64,000 bases of DNA from Bacillus sp. CHD6a (GCF_001293645.1 NZ_LBMD01000010.1:62001-126000), one strand, 5' to 3'. Numbered from the stretch's first letter, positions 17,193 through 25,929 are shown. Numbers and translations: made by a program. Notes: a model not told the origin generated them from the sequence alone.

Positions 17193-18450
17193 ACTCTGCC
17201 TTTACATATCGCTCCAGATAAGCGATTCTGTCCACCATTGGAGGGTGGGTATATCGAAAAAATTTCACTACAGATGGAGGATTCACTTCACTTAAACTAG
17301 ACCTTGTAATTTCCTGAAAAGCCTCTATAGCAGGTTCTGTATTTCCGGTCAGTTCAATGGCATATACGTCTGCCCTGTGCTCCTGATATCGTGATATTGC
17401 ATTTGTTACAGGACTCGCAAGGAAAAGCAACAAAGACACCAGCAATAGCAATAACGGGAGCGAGGCAAGTTGGTTTAAGCTGTTGATTTTCCATCTCTTA
17501 CCGAATTTCTTTATAAGCCTACTTGCTGTCCAATAGATCAAGTAAAAAGCAAAGAAAGAAAAGACGATGTATCCAGTAATGCCGATTACAATATGATTCA
17601 TGTCATAGTGTCCCATTTCATGCGCCATGATAAACAGAATTTCTTCTTCCTGAAGTCGAGTCAAGAGCGTATCCCACAGCACAATACGGGAGTTACCCCC
17701 GACACCTGTTACATAAGCATTCATGCTATTCGTTTTTTCAGCCATATTCACTTCATAAACTCTGTCGGCAGGAATGTCCGCTTCGGCTGCCAGTTCAAGG
17801 ATTTTATCTTCTAATTCTTTATCTTGGAGCTCGGTAAAATCATTATATAAAGGGTCTATGACAACAGGTTGGATATACATCATAAAAAATACAAGTGGAA
17901 TGAAGCATCCCCAAGCAATCGCCCACCACCACTTCGAAAACTTACGGATAAGCAGATAGAGAAGAAGAACCACTATCCACATAATCAGCATTCCTTCCCA
18001 AAATCCGACAACCTGATCACGCATCCAGCCGGAGTAAGGCTGAACTGTAATGCCATAATCCTTAGATAGAAAGTAACGAAGGTAGCTTAGTGGATAATGA
18101 ATGACCGTGCTGAATAAGGTTAGCCAAAAAAGATAGATTCCTGTCTGTAGCGATTTATATTTTGTGACTTTCTCCGCCCATCCTTGAATGGCACTTGCCC
18201 CACCTAAAACAAGAAGAAGGAAATAGAAGATCCATTCCACTGGAAGCGTCAGAAAGTAGATGGTATTACGTATTTTAGAAAACTCTTCGGTGAGTAACAG
18301 TTCCTTGCTACTTAGAAAGGTTGCTGGGTCCGCTTTTGTTCCCACTAATTCAGTTGGAAGGGAAGTATCCGCTCCAACCCATATGTAGAAAGTCACCGCT
18401 AAAGAATAGAGAACGTAACTAATCAACGTTAGAGAGACTGTTTTTTTCAC
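17191..18450 (-). CDS. yhfN: M48 family zinc metalloprotease YhfN (Ste24-like)
   Basis: A 419-residue membrane protease. About five to seven transmembrane helices (7-25, 65-90, 105-125, 150-190, 285-310, 325-350) surround the zinc motif HEMGH at 277-281. The third ligand region is RYQEHRADVYAIEL, and the substrate-site strand is NSMNAYVTGVGGNSRIVLWD. It belongs to the CAAX-prenyl protease/Ste24 family, which in bacteria takes part in membrane protein quality control. The start is GTG with AAGGGGTTGTGATAAA before it. It is monocistronic with its own terminator. Synteny places it at the B. subtilis yhfN position. Confidence 0.85.
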   Translation of the reverse strand: MKKTVSLTLISYVLYSLAVTFYIWVGADTSLPTELVGTKADPATFLSSKELLLTEEFSKIRNTIYFLTLPVEWIFYFLLLVLGGASAIQGWAEKVTKYKSLQTGIYLFWLTLFSTVIHYPLSYLRYFLSKDYGITVQPYSGWMRDQVVGFWEGMLIMWIVVLLLYLLIRKFSKWWWAIAWGCFIPLVFFMMYIQPVVIDPLYNDFTELQDKELEDKILELAAEADIPADRVYEVNMAEKTNSMNAYVTGVGGNSRIVLWDTLLTRLQEEEILFIMAHEMGHYDMNHIVIGITGYIVFSFFAFYLIYWTASRLIKKFGKRWKINSLNQLASLPLLLLLVSLLLFLASPVTNAISRYQEHRADVYAIELTGNTEPAIEAFQEITRSSLSEVNPPSVVKFFRYTHPPMVDRIAYLERYVKAE

Positions 18451-18510
18451 TTTATCACAACCCCTTGTCCTGATATCCCTGTTTTATTCTATGCCACAAT
18501 ATAAAAAATA

Positions 18511-18538
18511 AGCAGGCTATTAGAAAGAAAAGCCTACT
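18511..18538 (-). terminator. Terminator of azlCD
   Basis: The minus strand stem AGTAGGCT / AGCCTGCT (one mismatch) is followed by TATTTTTTAT. It lies 11 bp past the azlD stop. Confidence 0.7.
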
Positions 18539-18548
18539 CGTTTCATTT

Positions 18549-18857
18549 TTAACTGACAAGCCAGGAATACACACTCAATGCTGCAATAGAGCTAATAACA
18601 ACCAAAATGACGTTTGCTCCTAGGTAAGCGACCAGTAATGCCACGGCTGCACCGATAAATCCATACATGATATCTTCATTTATTAAGAAAATCCCGGGAA
18701 CAATAAGCGCTCCAAGTGTCGCATAGGGAACATTTTTCAATACTGCCTGTACGAATGGCGGCAGCTCCTTGCCTTGGAACATCACAAACGGTATCAAACG
18801 CGGAAGGTAGGTGACGACAGCCATGCCGACAATCATTATGATAATCATACTATTCAT
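18549..18857 (-). CDS. azlD: AzlD family branched-chain amino acid exporter subunit
   Basis: A 102-residue protein with four hydrophobic helices and the AzlD landmark VVTYLPRLIPFVMF near residues 15-28. With AzlC it forms a branched-chain amino acid (or analogue) export system in the membrane. Its start overlaps the azlC end by 8 bp, a sign of coupled translation. Confidence 0.85.
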   Translation of the reverse strand: MNSMIIIMIVGMAVVTYLPRLIPFVMFQGKELPPFVQAVLKNVPYATLGALIVPGIFLINEDIMYGFIGAAVALLVAYLGANVILVVISSIAALSVYSWLVS

Positions 18858-19575
18858 CCACTTTCCCCTCCTTTGACCATTTAGCGAATAAAATTTCTAT
18901 CCCAACAGCACTAGTGATAGTCGCAAGAACAATGGACCATCCGGCGGCAATCCCAAGTACCAACGAAAATAGAGTATTAAGGATAGCGGCAGCCCCGGCG
19001 AGCACAACCACTTTTCGGTGTTTCTTTAAGGAAGGCATCAACAAGCCGACAAACATGGCATAAAGGGCAACCGCCATGCTCTCCTGAAGCGATGAGGGCA
19101 AACTGCTGCCGATGACATGCCCGATCCCCGAGCTTACCACCCAACTGGAATAGGCGATTAAGATTACACCGAACATATATCCTGTTTGAATGGTTCCTTC
19201 TTTGGTAGCAGAGACCGAAAATGTTTCATCGGTTATGCCAAATGAGAAAAGTGATTTCTTCCAGAGACTATTCTCTTCCACTTTTTCGTTCAAGGAAGCG
19301 CTCATCAAAAAGTGACGTATGTTCAGAATAAAAGTCGTCATAACAATTTCAAATACACCAGATCCGAGTACAATCATATTCAAAGACATATATTGTGCTG
19401 CTCCGGCAAAGACGAGTAAGCTCATCAGCACCGTTTCAGAGACCGTTAAGCCTGCTGATTTTGCCAAAAGTCCAAATGTAATGGCGATTGGTATGTAGCC
19501 GATTGCGATGCTGACTCCAGCTTGCAAGCCGTTTCTAAAAGAAGAAGGTTTTCTTGCTGCGATGGTAGTTGCCAC
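18850..19575 (-). CDS. azlC: AzlC family branched-chain amino acid exporter subunit
   Basis: 241 residues with about six to eight membrane helices. The family segments GVSIAIGYIPIAITFGLLA, LLVFAGAAQYMSLNMI and LNIRHFLMSASL are present. AzlC-AzlD export branched-chain amino acids and their toxic analogues such as 4-azaleucine. The start is GTG preceded by GGAGAAATGCACA. Promoter and operator-like palindromes lie just upstream. No AzlB-type Lrp regulator is in the window. Confidence 0.9.
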   Translation of the reverse strand: MATTIAARKPSSFRNGLQAGVSIAIGYIPIAITFGLLAKSAGLTVSETVLMSLLVFAGAAQYMSLNMIVLGSGVFEIVMTTFILNIRHFLMSASLNEKVEENSLWKKSLFSFGITDETFSVSATKEGTIQTGYMFGVILIAYSSWVVSSGIGHVIGSSLPSSLQESMAVALYAMFVGLLMPSLKKHRKVVVLAGAAAILNTLFSLVLGIAAGWSIVLATITSAVGIEILFAKWSKEGKVDE

Positions 19576-19590
19576 TGTGCATTTCTCCTA

Positions 19591-19644
19591 TACTAGTAAA
19601 TTGAATTATTTATTAATATACTAGTAGTTTACTGGATATGTAAA
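19591..19644 (-). promoter_or_regulatory. azlC promoter with twin TACTAGTA palindromes
   Basis: On the minus strand TTTACA (19644-19639), an 18-bp spacer and TATATT (19620-19615) form a sigma-A-like promoter about 40 bp before the GTG start. One 8-bp palindrome TACTAGTA overlaps the -10 box (19619-19626). A second identical one (19591-19598) lies between the promoter and the ribosome site, 28 bp apart start to start. The layout suits repressor binding; the regulator is unknown. Confidence 0.5.
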
Positions 19645-19805
19645 GAGTATTTCGAAAAGCGAGATACTTATCGTTTTACAATAGTGAAAGAGGCTTTTTT
19701 CCCGCTTGCCACTTTTTGTGTTACTTACAGATTCTTTGACACACTTATTTCTCCTGCTCCCTTTTCGTGTTTCATACGTCAACCATTCAGTTTGTCACAC
19801 AAAAA

Positions 19806-19832
19806 AACTCCCCCTTCCTAAAGAAGAGAGAG
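19806..19832 (-). terminator. Terminator after enoyl-CoA hydratase gene
   Basis: The minus strand reads ACTC-TCTCTTC, a short loop, then GAAGGGGG-AGT and seven Ts. The stem is interrupted but ends in a clear T run 14 bp past the stop codon. Confidence 0.65.
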
Positions 19833-19845
19833 TCCCACATAAATT

Positions 19846-20625
19846 TTATTTCCCCTTAAACTCCGGTGCCCGCTTTTCACTAAACGCAACAAGCGCCTCT
19901 ATTCGGTCTTCCGTCGGTATAATCACTTCATATGCTTTACGCTCAATCTGCAAGCCTGTCTGCATATCAACTCCCATACCTTGACGAATGGCAAATTTGG
20001 CTTGTTGAAGTGCCACCGGACCGTTTTTGAGCATCTCACTGGCAAGCTCCATGGCACTATTAAGCACCATAAAACCTTCGTCTACTAACCTTGTAATCAA
20101 ACCAAAACTATATGCCTCTTCTCCAGTAAATCGGCGAGCTGTCAGAATTAATTCCATCGCCTTTGCTTCACCAATAATACGCGGCAGGCGCTGGGTACCA
20201 CCTGCTCCAGGAATAATCGCCAAGCTTGTTTCCGTCAGGCCCATTTTCACATCTTTGCACGTCACTCGAAAATCACAAGCAAGAAGGAGCTCCATCCCGC
20301 CACCGAACGCATACCCATTTATAGCTGCGATTGTCGGCTGCGGCAAGTCAGCGATGCGGTTGAACACATCCCCGATCTTGTAAACATTGCGTCTAACTTG
20401 CTGCTCGGTAAGGCCTCTTCTTTCCTTGAGGTCTGCTCCAACACTAAATGCCTTTTCCCCTGCCGCTGTAATCACTACAACACGGACGTCACCATTTGTG
20501 CGTAGCTCCTCCGCTACATTTCCTAATTCTACTAACATATCATAATTAAACGCGTTCATCGCATCAGGGCGATTGAGCGTTACAGTTGCTATATAATCTT
20601 TTATTTCTACTGCAATATAATTCAA
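19846..20625 (-). CDS. Enoyl-CoA hydratase/isomerase family protein
   Basis: About 259 residues from the TTG at 20625 (GGGAGACGGAGAGAT upstream); the ATG at 20682 would add 19 unusual residues without a ribosome site. The crotonase fold is clear: the oxyanion-hole regions AFSVGADLKE and AINGYAFGGGMELLLACDFRV, then the catalytic region TETSLAIIPGAGGTQRLPRIIG with its glutamates. It probably hydrates trans-2-enoyl-CoA in beta-oxidation or branched-chain acid breakdown. It lies 80 bp downstream of the acyl-CoA ligase gene on the same strand, so a shared transcript is likely. Confidence 0.85.
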   Translation of the reverse strand: MNYIAVEIKDYIATVTLNRPDAMNAFNYDMLVELGNVAEELRTNGDVRVVVITAAGEKAFSVGADLKERRGLTEQQVRRNVYKIGDVFNRIADLPQPTIAAINGYAFGGGMELLLACDFRVTCKDVKMGLTETSLAIIPGAGGTQRLPRIIGEAKAMELILTARRFTGEEAYSFGLITRLVDEGFMVLNSAMELASEMLKNGPVALQQAKFAIRQGMGVDMQTGLQIERKAYEVIIPTEDRIEALVAFSEKRAPEFKGK

Positions 20626-20705
20626 ATCTCTCCGTCTCCCTCCAAGATTGTTAGCGGTTACAAATTTCGCTATTTTATACATTCTCTAAAGAGAGCGTAA
20701 ATCCT

Positions 20706-22256
20706 TTAAACACCCAGCTTTTCTTTTAATGCTCTTCTTAAGATTTTTCCGGTTGTATTCTTCGGAAGCTCTTCTAAGAACTCAATGGAAGAAGGGACCT
20801 TATATTTCGCCAAGCGCTCCGCACAATAGCCAAGTAAGTCTGATTCATTCAGGTAAGCATTGGTTACGACAAAACACTTTATCGCTTCACCGAACTGAGG
20901 GTCAGGCACCCCGACAACTGCTACTTCTACCACATTTTCGTGACTGTAAAGAACTTCTTCCACTTCACGAGGGTATACATTATAGCCTCCTACAATAATC
21001 ATGTCTTTTTTACGGTCAACGATATAGAAGTAACCGTCTTCGTCCATCTTTGCTAGATCGCCTGTATATAGCCAGCCGTCACGGATTGCAACGGACGTTT
21101 CTTCTGGCATCTTATAATAGCCTGACATGACATTCGGCCCCCTTACAACAAGTTCTCCCACTTCATTAGGTGCCACTTCTTCTCCTAGTTCATTCACGAC
21201 TTTATTTTCCACATTTACAATCGTAGTCCCTATAGAACCAGCTTTTCGAGGCTTATCTAATGGATTAAAACAGGTAACAGGTGATGCCTCTGATAATCCG
21301 TAACCTTCGGAAATGATAACATTGTATTTCTTTTCAAAATTCTTTAACAGAGCCACAGGCATGGAAGCTCCACCAGAAATGCAAAGTCTCAACGATTTTA
21401 CATCTTCTACATCGCCTTGTGATTGCAAAAGGAAATTGTACATGGTTGGAACACCTGCAAAAACAGTCGCCTCATAGTCTTTTACCACATCAAAAATCAC
21501 CTGAGGGCTGAACCTTGGAACAATGATGACTGTCGCGCCATTCATCAATGGTGCATTTAAAGCTACTGTCAAACAGAATACATGAAACATTGGAAGCGTT
21601 GCTACAACCTTGTCCGATTCGTTCATCTTTAGAAAATCGGCAGAATCCTTTGCATTTCGATACAAGTTCTTATGCGTCAGCATTGCTCCTTTCGGTTTAC
21701 CTGTTGTTCCGGATGTATAAAGGATTACAGCCACATCGTCATCCTTCAGCTCCGGACCCTCATATGTAAAGCTTCCAGATGCCATAATAGTTGTAAACGA
21801 TTTCAATTTTGGATAAACCGATAGTTGCTCAAGCGGAAAATCTTTCGCTTTTTCTTTGCCGTCAGGTGTTTCGCAAATGATGTAATGCTCCGTTAAAGGC
21901 AGGTGACCATGAAGCTTTTCAAATAGTGGAACAAGAAGGTCTAGGGTGATGATGGCTTTGACATCGCCATCTCTAAGGATGTAAGAAAGTTCTTCTGGAG
22001 TATAGATTGGATTGATAGGAATAACGGTTGCCCCAATTCGTGCCGCACCATAAAGCCCAATGACGAAATATGGCGAGTTTCCGACAACAAGGCCGATATG
22101 ATCCCCCTTTGTGATTCCCATCTTTTCAAGTCCTGTTGCAAAAGCGTTAATTGCAGCATTCAACTCTGCGTAAGTTTTGGAATCCCCTTCAAAAATATAC
22201 GCTTCTTTCATTGGATTTGTTTTTGCGGTTTGTGCCAACTGCGATGAAATATTCAA
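20706..22256 (-). CDS. lcfB: Long-chain fatty acid-CoA ligase
   Basis: About 516 residues from the TTG at 22256, chosen because GGGGAG lies 9 nt upstream and the product then begins MNISSQLAQTA, like B. subtilis LcfB (YhfL). Upstream ATGs at 22319 and 22265 are poorly spaced. The adenylate-forming signatures are ILYTSGTTGKPKGAMLTH (P-loop), EGYGLSEASPVTCFNP, GWLYTGDLAKMDEDGYFYIVDRKKD and the terminal PKNTTGKILRRAL with the catalytic Lys. It activates fatty acids with ATP and CoA for degradation or lipid remodelling. The crotonase gene follows it. Confidence 0.9.
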   Translation of the reverse strand: MNISSQLAQTAKTNPMKEAYIFEGDSKTYAELNAAINAFATGLEKMGITKGDHIGLVVGNSPYFVIGLYGAARIGATVIPINPIYTPEELSYILRDGDVKAIITLDLLVPLFEKLHGHLPLTEHYIICETPDGKEKAKDFPLEQLSVYPKLKSFTTIMASGSFTYEGPELKDDDVAVILYTSGTTGKPKGAMLTHKNLYRNAKDSADFLKMNESDKVVATLPMFHVFCLTVALNAPLMNGATVIIVPRFSPQVIFDVVKDYEATVFAGVPTMYNFLLQSQGDVEDVKSLRLCISGGASMPVALLKNFEKKYNVIISEGYGLSEASPVTCFNPLDKPRKAGSIGTTIVNVENKVVNELGEEVAPNEVGELVVRGPNVMSGYYKMPEETSVAIRDGWLYTGDLAKMDEDGYFYIVDRKKDMIIVGGYNVYPREVEEVLYSHENVVEVAVVGVPDPQFGEAIKCFVVTNAYLNESDLLGYCAERLAKYKVPSSIEFLEELPKNTTGKILRRALKEKLGV

Positions 22257-22399
22257 GTGTTTCATCTCCCCTTCGAGTAAATTGAATGAATGACCATTCA
22301 TAAATCTCCCATTATCCATTATAGTAGATTGCTAGATATCTGTCATTAAATTATGTCGATAAAATTAAAATTTTCAGATAAAATATTTTAGTATAAAAA

Positions 22400-22429
22400 A
22401 AGAGCAGGGAATTCCTGCCCCTTGCTCTT
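22400..22429 (-). terminator. Terminator after lplJ
   Basis: The minus strand reads AAGAGCAAGGGG, a short loop, then CCCTGCTCTT followed by a T run, 5 bp past the lplJ stop. Confidence 0.8.
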
Positions 22430-22433
22430 AAAA

Positions 22434-23420
22434 TTAATATATTAGATCTATTAATTCATCTCTGGTAATATTTCCAAAATAATGTTTCACATCTATTCCT
22501 TCTAGAGCTTGTGAAATTTCGGCTTTCTCATACTTCACACCAGACAAAAGGTTTTCCACTTCTGATACATCTCCTACACCAAAGAAATCACCATAAATTT
22601 TGCAGGTTTCTATTTTTCCTTTTGTTACATCTAGACGCACATCAATTTGCCCCACTGGATAACGGTGTGAATGCTGGAGATTAAACTTCGGTGACTTTCC
22701 GTAGTTCCAATCCCAGTTTTGGTAACGTTCTTTGGAGAGCTCCTGAATGTTCTGCCAGTCTTCCTCTGTTAGTTCGTACGTAGGAATATCCTTTGATTTA
22801 AAGATTGCCTCTAATAGAAGTTGGCGGAACTGTTCAATCGTAACATCTTCCTTTAGGAACTCTTTAATATTTGCCACACGGCTGCGAATTGATTTTATGC
22901 CTTTGGATTCAATTTTATCCTTCTTCACGTTCAGCGCGGAAACGACATGCTCAATTTCAGAATCAAACAGAAGCGTGCCATGGCTGAACATACGGCCTTT
23001 TGTTGAGAACTGAGCGTTTCCGGAGATCTTTCGTCCTTCGGCAAGAATATCATTTCTCCCGCTCATTTCTGCTTCCACTCCAAGGCTTTTCAATGCTTCC
23101 ACAACTGGTGCCGTGAACTTTTTGAAGTTATGGAAGCTTTCGCCATCATCTTTGGTGATAAAACTAAAATTCAAGTTTCCATGATCATGATAAACCGCTC
23201 CACCTCCGGATAATCTACGTACCACATGAATGCCATTATCCTCCACATACTTTGTATTAATTTCTTCAACACTGTTCTGATTTTTCCCGATGATAATGGA
23301 AGGCTCATTGATGTAAAAGAGTAAGTAGGTATCTTCAATTTCCAAATTTTTAAGTGCATATTCTTCAATTGCCAAATTGATTCTTGGATCAGTAATTCCT
23401 TTATTATCAATAAAAAGCAT
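22434..23420 (-). CDS. lplJ: Lipoate-protein ligase LplJ
   Basis: About 328 residues from MLFIDNKGITDPRINLAIEE. It ligates free lipoate, through lipoyl-AMP, to lipoyl domains of dehydrogenase complexes and GcvH. Motifs seen are IIIGKNQNSVEEIN, VVRRLSGGGAVYHD (substrate-binding RRxSGGGxVYHD) and GNAQFSTKGRMFSHGTLLF. The C-terminal accessory domain has WDWNYGKSPKFNLQHSHRYPVGQID. The ATG ATG start overlaps the yhfI stop (ATGATG), so translation is coupled. The order yhfI-lplJ is as in B. subtilis. Confidence 0.92.
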   Translation of the reverse strand: MLFIDNKGITDPRINLAIEEYALKNLEIEDTYLLFYINEPSIIIGKNQNSVEEINTKYVEDNGIHVVRRLSGGGAVYHDHGNLNFSFITKDDGESFHNFKKFTAPVVEALKSLGVEAEMSGRNDILAEGRKISGNAQFSTKGRMFSHGTLLFDSEIEHVVSALNVKKDKIESKGIKSIRSRVANIKEFLKEDVTIEQFRQLLLEAIFKSKDIPTYELTEEDWQNIQELSKERYQNWDWNYGKSPKFNLQHSHRYPVGQIDVRLDVTKGKIETCKIYGDFFGVGDVSEVENLLSGVKYEKAEISQALEGIDVKHYFGNITRDELIDLIY

Positions 23421-24163
23421 CATTTCTTGCCACTCTCCCAACCATATCCTATATGTGCTAAATCAATTTTTCCATGGTAGATCGTTTCAGCCTCTTCCAC
23501 CAACTGCTCCACTTTACCGAAATGAGGTAGATGTGTGAGCAACAATTGTGGCACTTCTGCACCTTGCGCAACCTTTGCAGCATCATGGCTGTTCATATGT
23601 CCTGCATCTTTACCATCTTGGTGAGCGTACAGATTACATTCACAAATCAATAAGTCTGTCCCTTGTGTAAAGGGGATGAATGATTCCTGATAGCTTGTAT
23701 CTGCCGTGTACACAAACGAACCTTCGTCTGTGGATACCTTCATGGCAAAACACGGAACAGGATGAGTCGTTTTCAAGAACTCAATGGTGAATGGCCCTAC
23801 CTGTAATGGAGTAGACGGATCATATGCAATTCCTTTTGTGTATTCTTTATGATGCAGTGACGAAAACCCTTGTAAGTCCTCCTGGTGACCGTAGATAGGA
23901 AGCTGAGTTACAGATTTGCCCATATAAAATGAGATAAGTCTCGCATATTGCAAAGGACCAATATCCGCGACATGATCATGATGGTAATGTGACAAGACTA
24001 CTGCATCAAGTTCTGTTACATCTATGTAATTCTGAAGCTGTGCTAATACACCACTTCCACAATCAATCAATAATCTAAAATTTTTATGCTCGACTAAATA
24101 CCCAGATGTTGCACTATTAACAGCTGGATAGCCTCCCCAAAATCCTACCACGGTAAGCTTCAT
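23420..24163 (-). CDS. yhfI: MBL-fold metal-dependent hydrolase YhfI
   Basis: A 247-residue soluble metallo-beta-lactamase-fold protein. The HxHxDH zinc motif is in VVLSHYHHDHVADIG, the next ligands are in TTHPVPCFAMKV, and the region FVYTADTSYQ...LLICECNLY resembles RNase Z-like hydrolases. The substrate is unknown. It is translationally coupled to lplJ and is divergent from yhfH, as in B. subtilis. Confidence 0.88.
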   Translation of the reverse strand: MKLTVVGFWGGYPAVNSATSGYLVEHKNFRLLIDCGSGVLAQLQNYIDVTELDAVVLSHYHHDHVADIGPLQYARLISFYMGKSVTQLPIYGHQEDLQGFSSLHHKEYTKGIAYDPSTPLQVGPFTIEFLKTTHPVPCFAMKVSTDEGSFVYTADTSYQESFIPFTQGTDLLICECNLYAHQDGKDAGHMNSHDAAKVAQGAEVPQLLLTHLPHFGKVEQLVEEAETIYHGKIDLAHIGYGWESGKK

Positions 24164-24255
24164 GCCTATACATCACCCTTCTATTGGTTTCCAAAATCAA
24201 GTCTACCATAACCCTGCCCATTTTCCTATTTAGAGGAGTTGTTTTAAAACAGTTG

Positions 24256-24285
24256 TTGACAGGACAAGTTCTGTTATAATACAAT
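24256..24285 (+). promoter_or_regulatory. Candidate promoter of yhfH
   Basis: TTGACA at 24256-24261, an 18-bp spacer and TACAAT at 24280-24285, 31 bp before the yhfH ATG. Confidence 0.55.
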
Positions 24286-24316
24286 AACAACAAATAACAA
24301 AACGGAGGGTGATAAC

Positions 24317-24451
24317 ATGTTGATTAAAAGTACAGAATTTTTCAAAACCTTACCACCTAAAAAATGCGTTGAATGCAAAAAAACAATGGATGAGCAGCAC
24401 GAGTGCTACGGCAACCATTGCGATGAGTGTATGTCCAGTCAGTTAAAATAA
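24317..24451 (+). CDS. yhfH: YhfH family small zinc-finger-like protein
   Basis: A 44-residue ORF: MLIKSTEFFKTLPPKKCVEC then KKTMDEQHECYGNHCDECMS and a short tail. Five cysteines (17, 20, 30, 35, 38) arranged CxxC...C....C..C suggest a small metal-binding fold. It matches the YhfH family of bacilli. The ribosome site is ACGGAGGGTGATAAC. It is divergent from yhfI exactly as in B. subtilis and is followed by its own terminator. Function unknown. Confidence 0.85.
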   Translation: MLIKSTEFFKTLPPKKCVECKKTMDEQHECYGNHCDECMSSQLK

Positions 24452-24464
24452 TATAAAATATAAG

Positions 24465-24510
24465 CCAGGGAATTTGCTAGATTCATAGCGGGTTCCCTGG
24501 TTTTTGTTTT
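24465..24510 (+). terminator. Terminator of yhfH
   Basis: An 8-bp stem CCAGGGAA / TTCCCTGG followed by TTTTTGTTTT. Confidence 0.85.
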
Positions 24511-24514
24511 AGAC

Positions 24515-24857
24515 AGCTGTTCCTTTCCGCAAATGACTGCGCTTTCCGCGGGACGATGCTTGAGCCTCCTCACTTCGTTGCGGGGTCTCAATCTACCGTT
24601 ACTCCCCCGCTGGAGTCTTCGCCATTTGCTCCAATCCACAGCTGAAAAATTGCGTAAAATTTATGTTTATGCCTATTAAGCTAACTCTATTAGATGCTTT
24701 TTCATAAACCTTTAAATGAATGAAGCCATCTTGTTGATTGGAGTGGAAGGCGCGTAGACGCCCGCGGGAGGAAGGGACAGGGGAGACCCCGCAGGCGCAG
24801 CCGAGAAGGCTCCCGGACCGCCCGCAGGCAAGCGAAGCGCCTGGAACGGAAATCAAC
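24515..24857. repeat. Intergenic hairpin-repeat cluster 3 (cleanest two-hairpin unit)
   Basis: This occupies the gap between yhfH and the LacI gene. The left hairpin (24515-24643), read on the minus strand, begins AGCTGT-GGA-TT-GGA-GCAAATG. It closes with CATTTGC-GGA-AA-GGA-ACAGCT, a helix with two GGA/GGA internal loops, apart from one weak step beside the loops. After an 89-bp AT-rich spacer, the right hairpin (24733-24857, plus strand) has GTTGATT and GTs around GGAs, closing with GCGCCT-GGA-AC-GGA and AATCAAC, again with two GGA/GGA loops. No nested module is present, so this shows the ancestral layout. Confidence 0.88.
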
Positions 24858-24880
24858 CGATCTTATACTTTCTCATAACA

Positions 24881-24910
24881 AAAGAGCACTCATCCCCATA
24901 AGTGCTCTTT
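24881..24910 (-). terminator. Terminator of the LacI-family gene
   Basis: A 10-bp perfect stem AAAGAGCACT / AGTGCTCTTT. It lies 9 bp past the stop codon and has T runs on both sides. Confidence 0.85.
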
Positions 24911-24918
24911 TTTCTATT

Positions 24919-25929
24919 CTATACGTAAACCCCTTGTTTGACCGTTGATTCCCGAACGATAAGCTCGAGATCATATTCATAAATTTCCTTGTGACGAAAA
25001 CGTTTGGAACGCACCTTTTCCATCATGACCTGAAAGGCTTTGCGGGCCATTTCATCAATAGGCTGATAGACAGTTGTAATAGTCGGTTCCACCAGTTCCG
25101 TAATCGCCTGATTGTCAAATCCCACAACTGCAAGATCTTCTGGGATCTTCCAGCCCGAGCGCTTTGCCTCTGAAATAATACCGGCCGCCACTTCATCCCC
25201 ACCAGTGAAAATAGCACTTGGTTTTTCCTCCAAAGCCAAAATTTCCTGAAACACCCTTCTTCCGTCCTCGATAGTAAAAGCATCACGGAAAGAAAAATCT
25301 TCACGAAATTCTACATTGAATTCTATAAGTGCTTTTTTAAAGCCTGCCTCCCTGCTTTTAGCGACATTGCTTTTATAGCCACCAGTACAATAGGCAACCC
25401 TGCGATGACCAAGTTCCAACAAGTGCTTAGTCGATATGTAACCGCCATATGTCTGGTCGAGCCTTACAGACGGTACATCCGCATCTTCTTCAAACTCATT
25501 GCACAAAACGATCGGTCCATATTCTAAAAACGGTTCTATTACATTCCAGTCATTTTGTATGGAGGAAAGGATAATCCCGTCCACTTGTTTCGTTTTTAAC
25601 AAGTTCAAATAATCAAGTTCCTTTTTCTTTGAATATTTTGTCTGACAGATGATGAGCTGGTAACCGTTTTCGGCTGCAGCCATTTCCATCCGTTCGATCA
25701 GTTCACTGAAAAATGGATTCATCACACGAGGTATCAGTAATGCAACCATCTCCGTCTTCTGGCTTCTCAGACTTCTTGCAGATGAATTTGGAACATAACC
25801 AAGTTCACTCATTGCATTTGATACAAGTACACGCTTCTTTTCCGATACATACGGGTGGTTATTTATGACACGGGAAACAGTGGTTCTTGATAACCCTGCC
25901 AATCTTGCTACATCTTCTATTGTTGCCAC
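24919..25929 (-). CDS. LacI/GalR family transcriptional regulator
   Basis: About 336 residues from the GTG at 25929 (AAGGTGGCGAGACTC upstream); an in-frame GTG at 25941 is the alternative. The N-terminal helix-turn-helix is ATIEDVARLAGLSRTTVSRVINNHPYVSEKK. A periplasmic-binding-like effector domain follows, starting ALLIPRVMNPFFSELIERME. The family usually represses sugar-use genes and responds to a sugar ligand. No target operon lies next to it; both sides are repeats or unrelated genes. A perfect cre-like palindrome at its promoter points to CcpA control or self-repression. Confidence 0.88.
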   Translation of the reverse strand: MATIEDVARLAGLSRTTVSRVINNHPYVSEKKRVLVSNAMSELGYVPNSSARSLRSQKTEMVALLIPRVMNPFFSELIERMEMAAAENGYQLIICQTKYSKKKELDYLNLLKTKQVDGIILSSIQNDWNVIEPFLEYGPIVLCNEFEEDADVPSVRLDQTYGGYISTKHLLELGHRRVAYCTGGYKSNVAKSREAGFKKALIEFNVEFREDFSFRDAFTIEDGRRVFQEILALEEKPSAIFTGGDEVAAGIISEAKRSGWKIPEDLAVVGFDNQAITELVEPTITTVYQPIDEMARKAFQVMMEKVRSKRFRHKEIYEYDLELIVRESTVKQGVYV

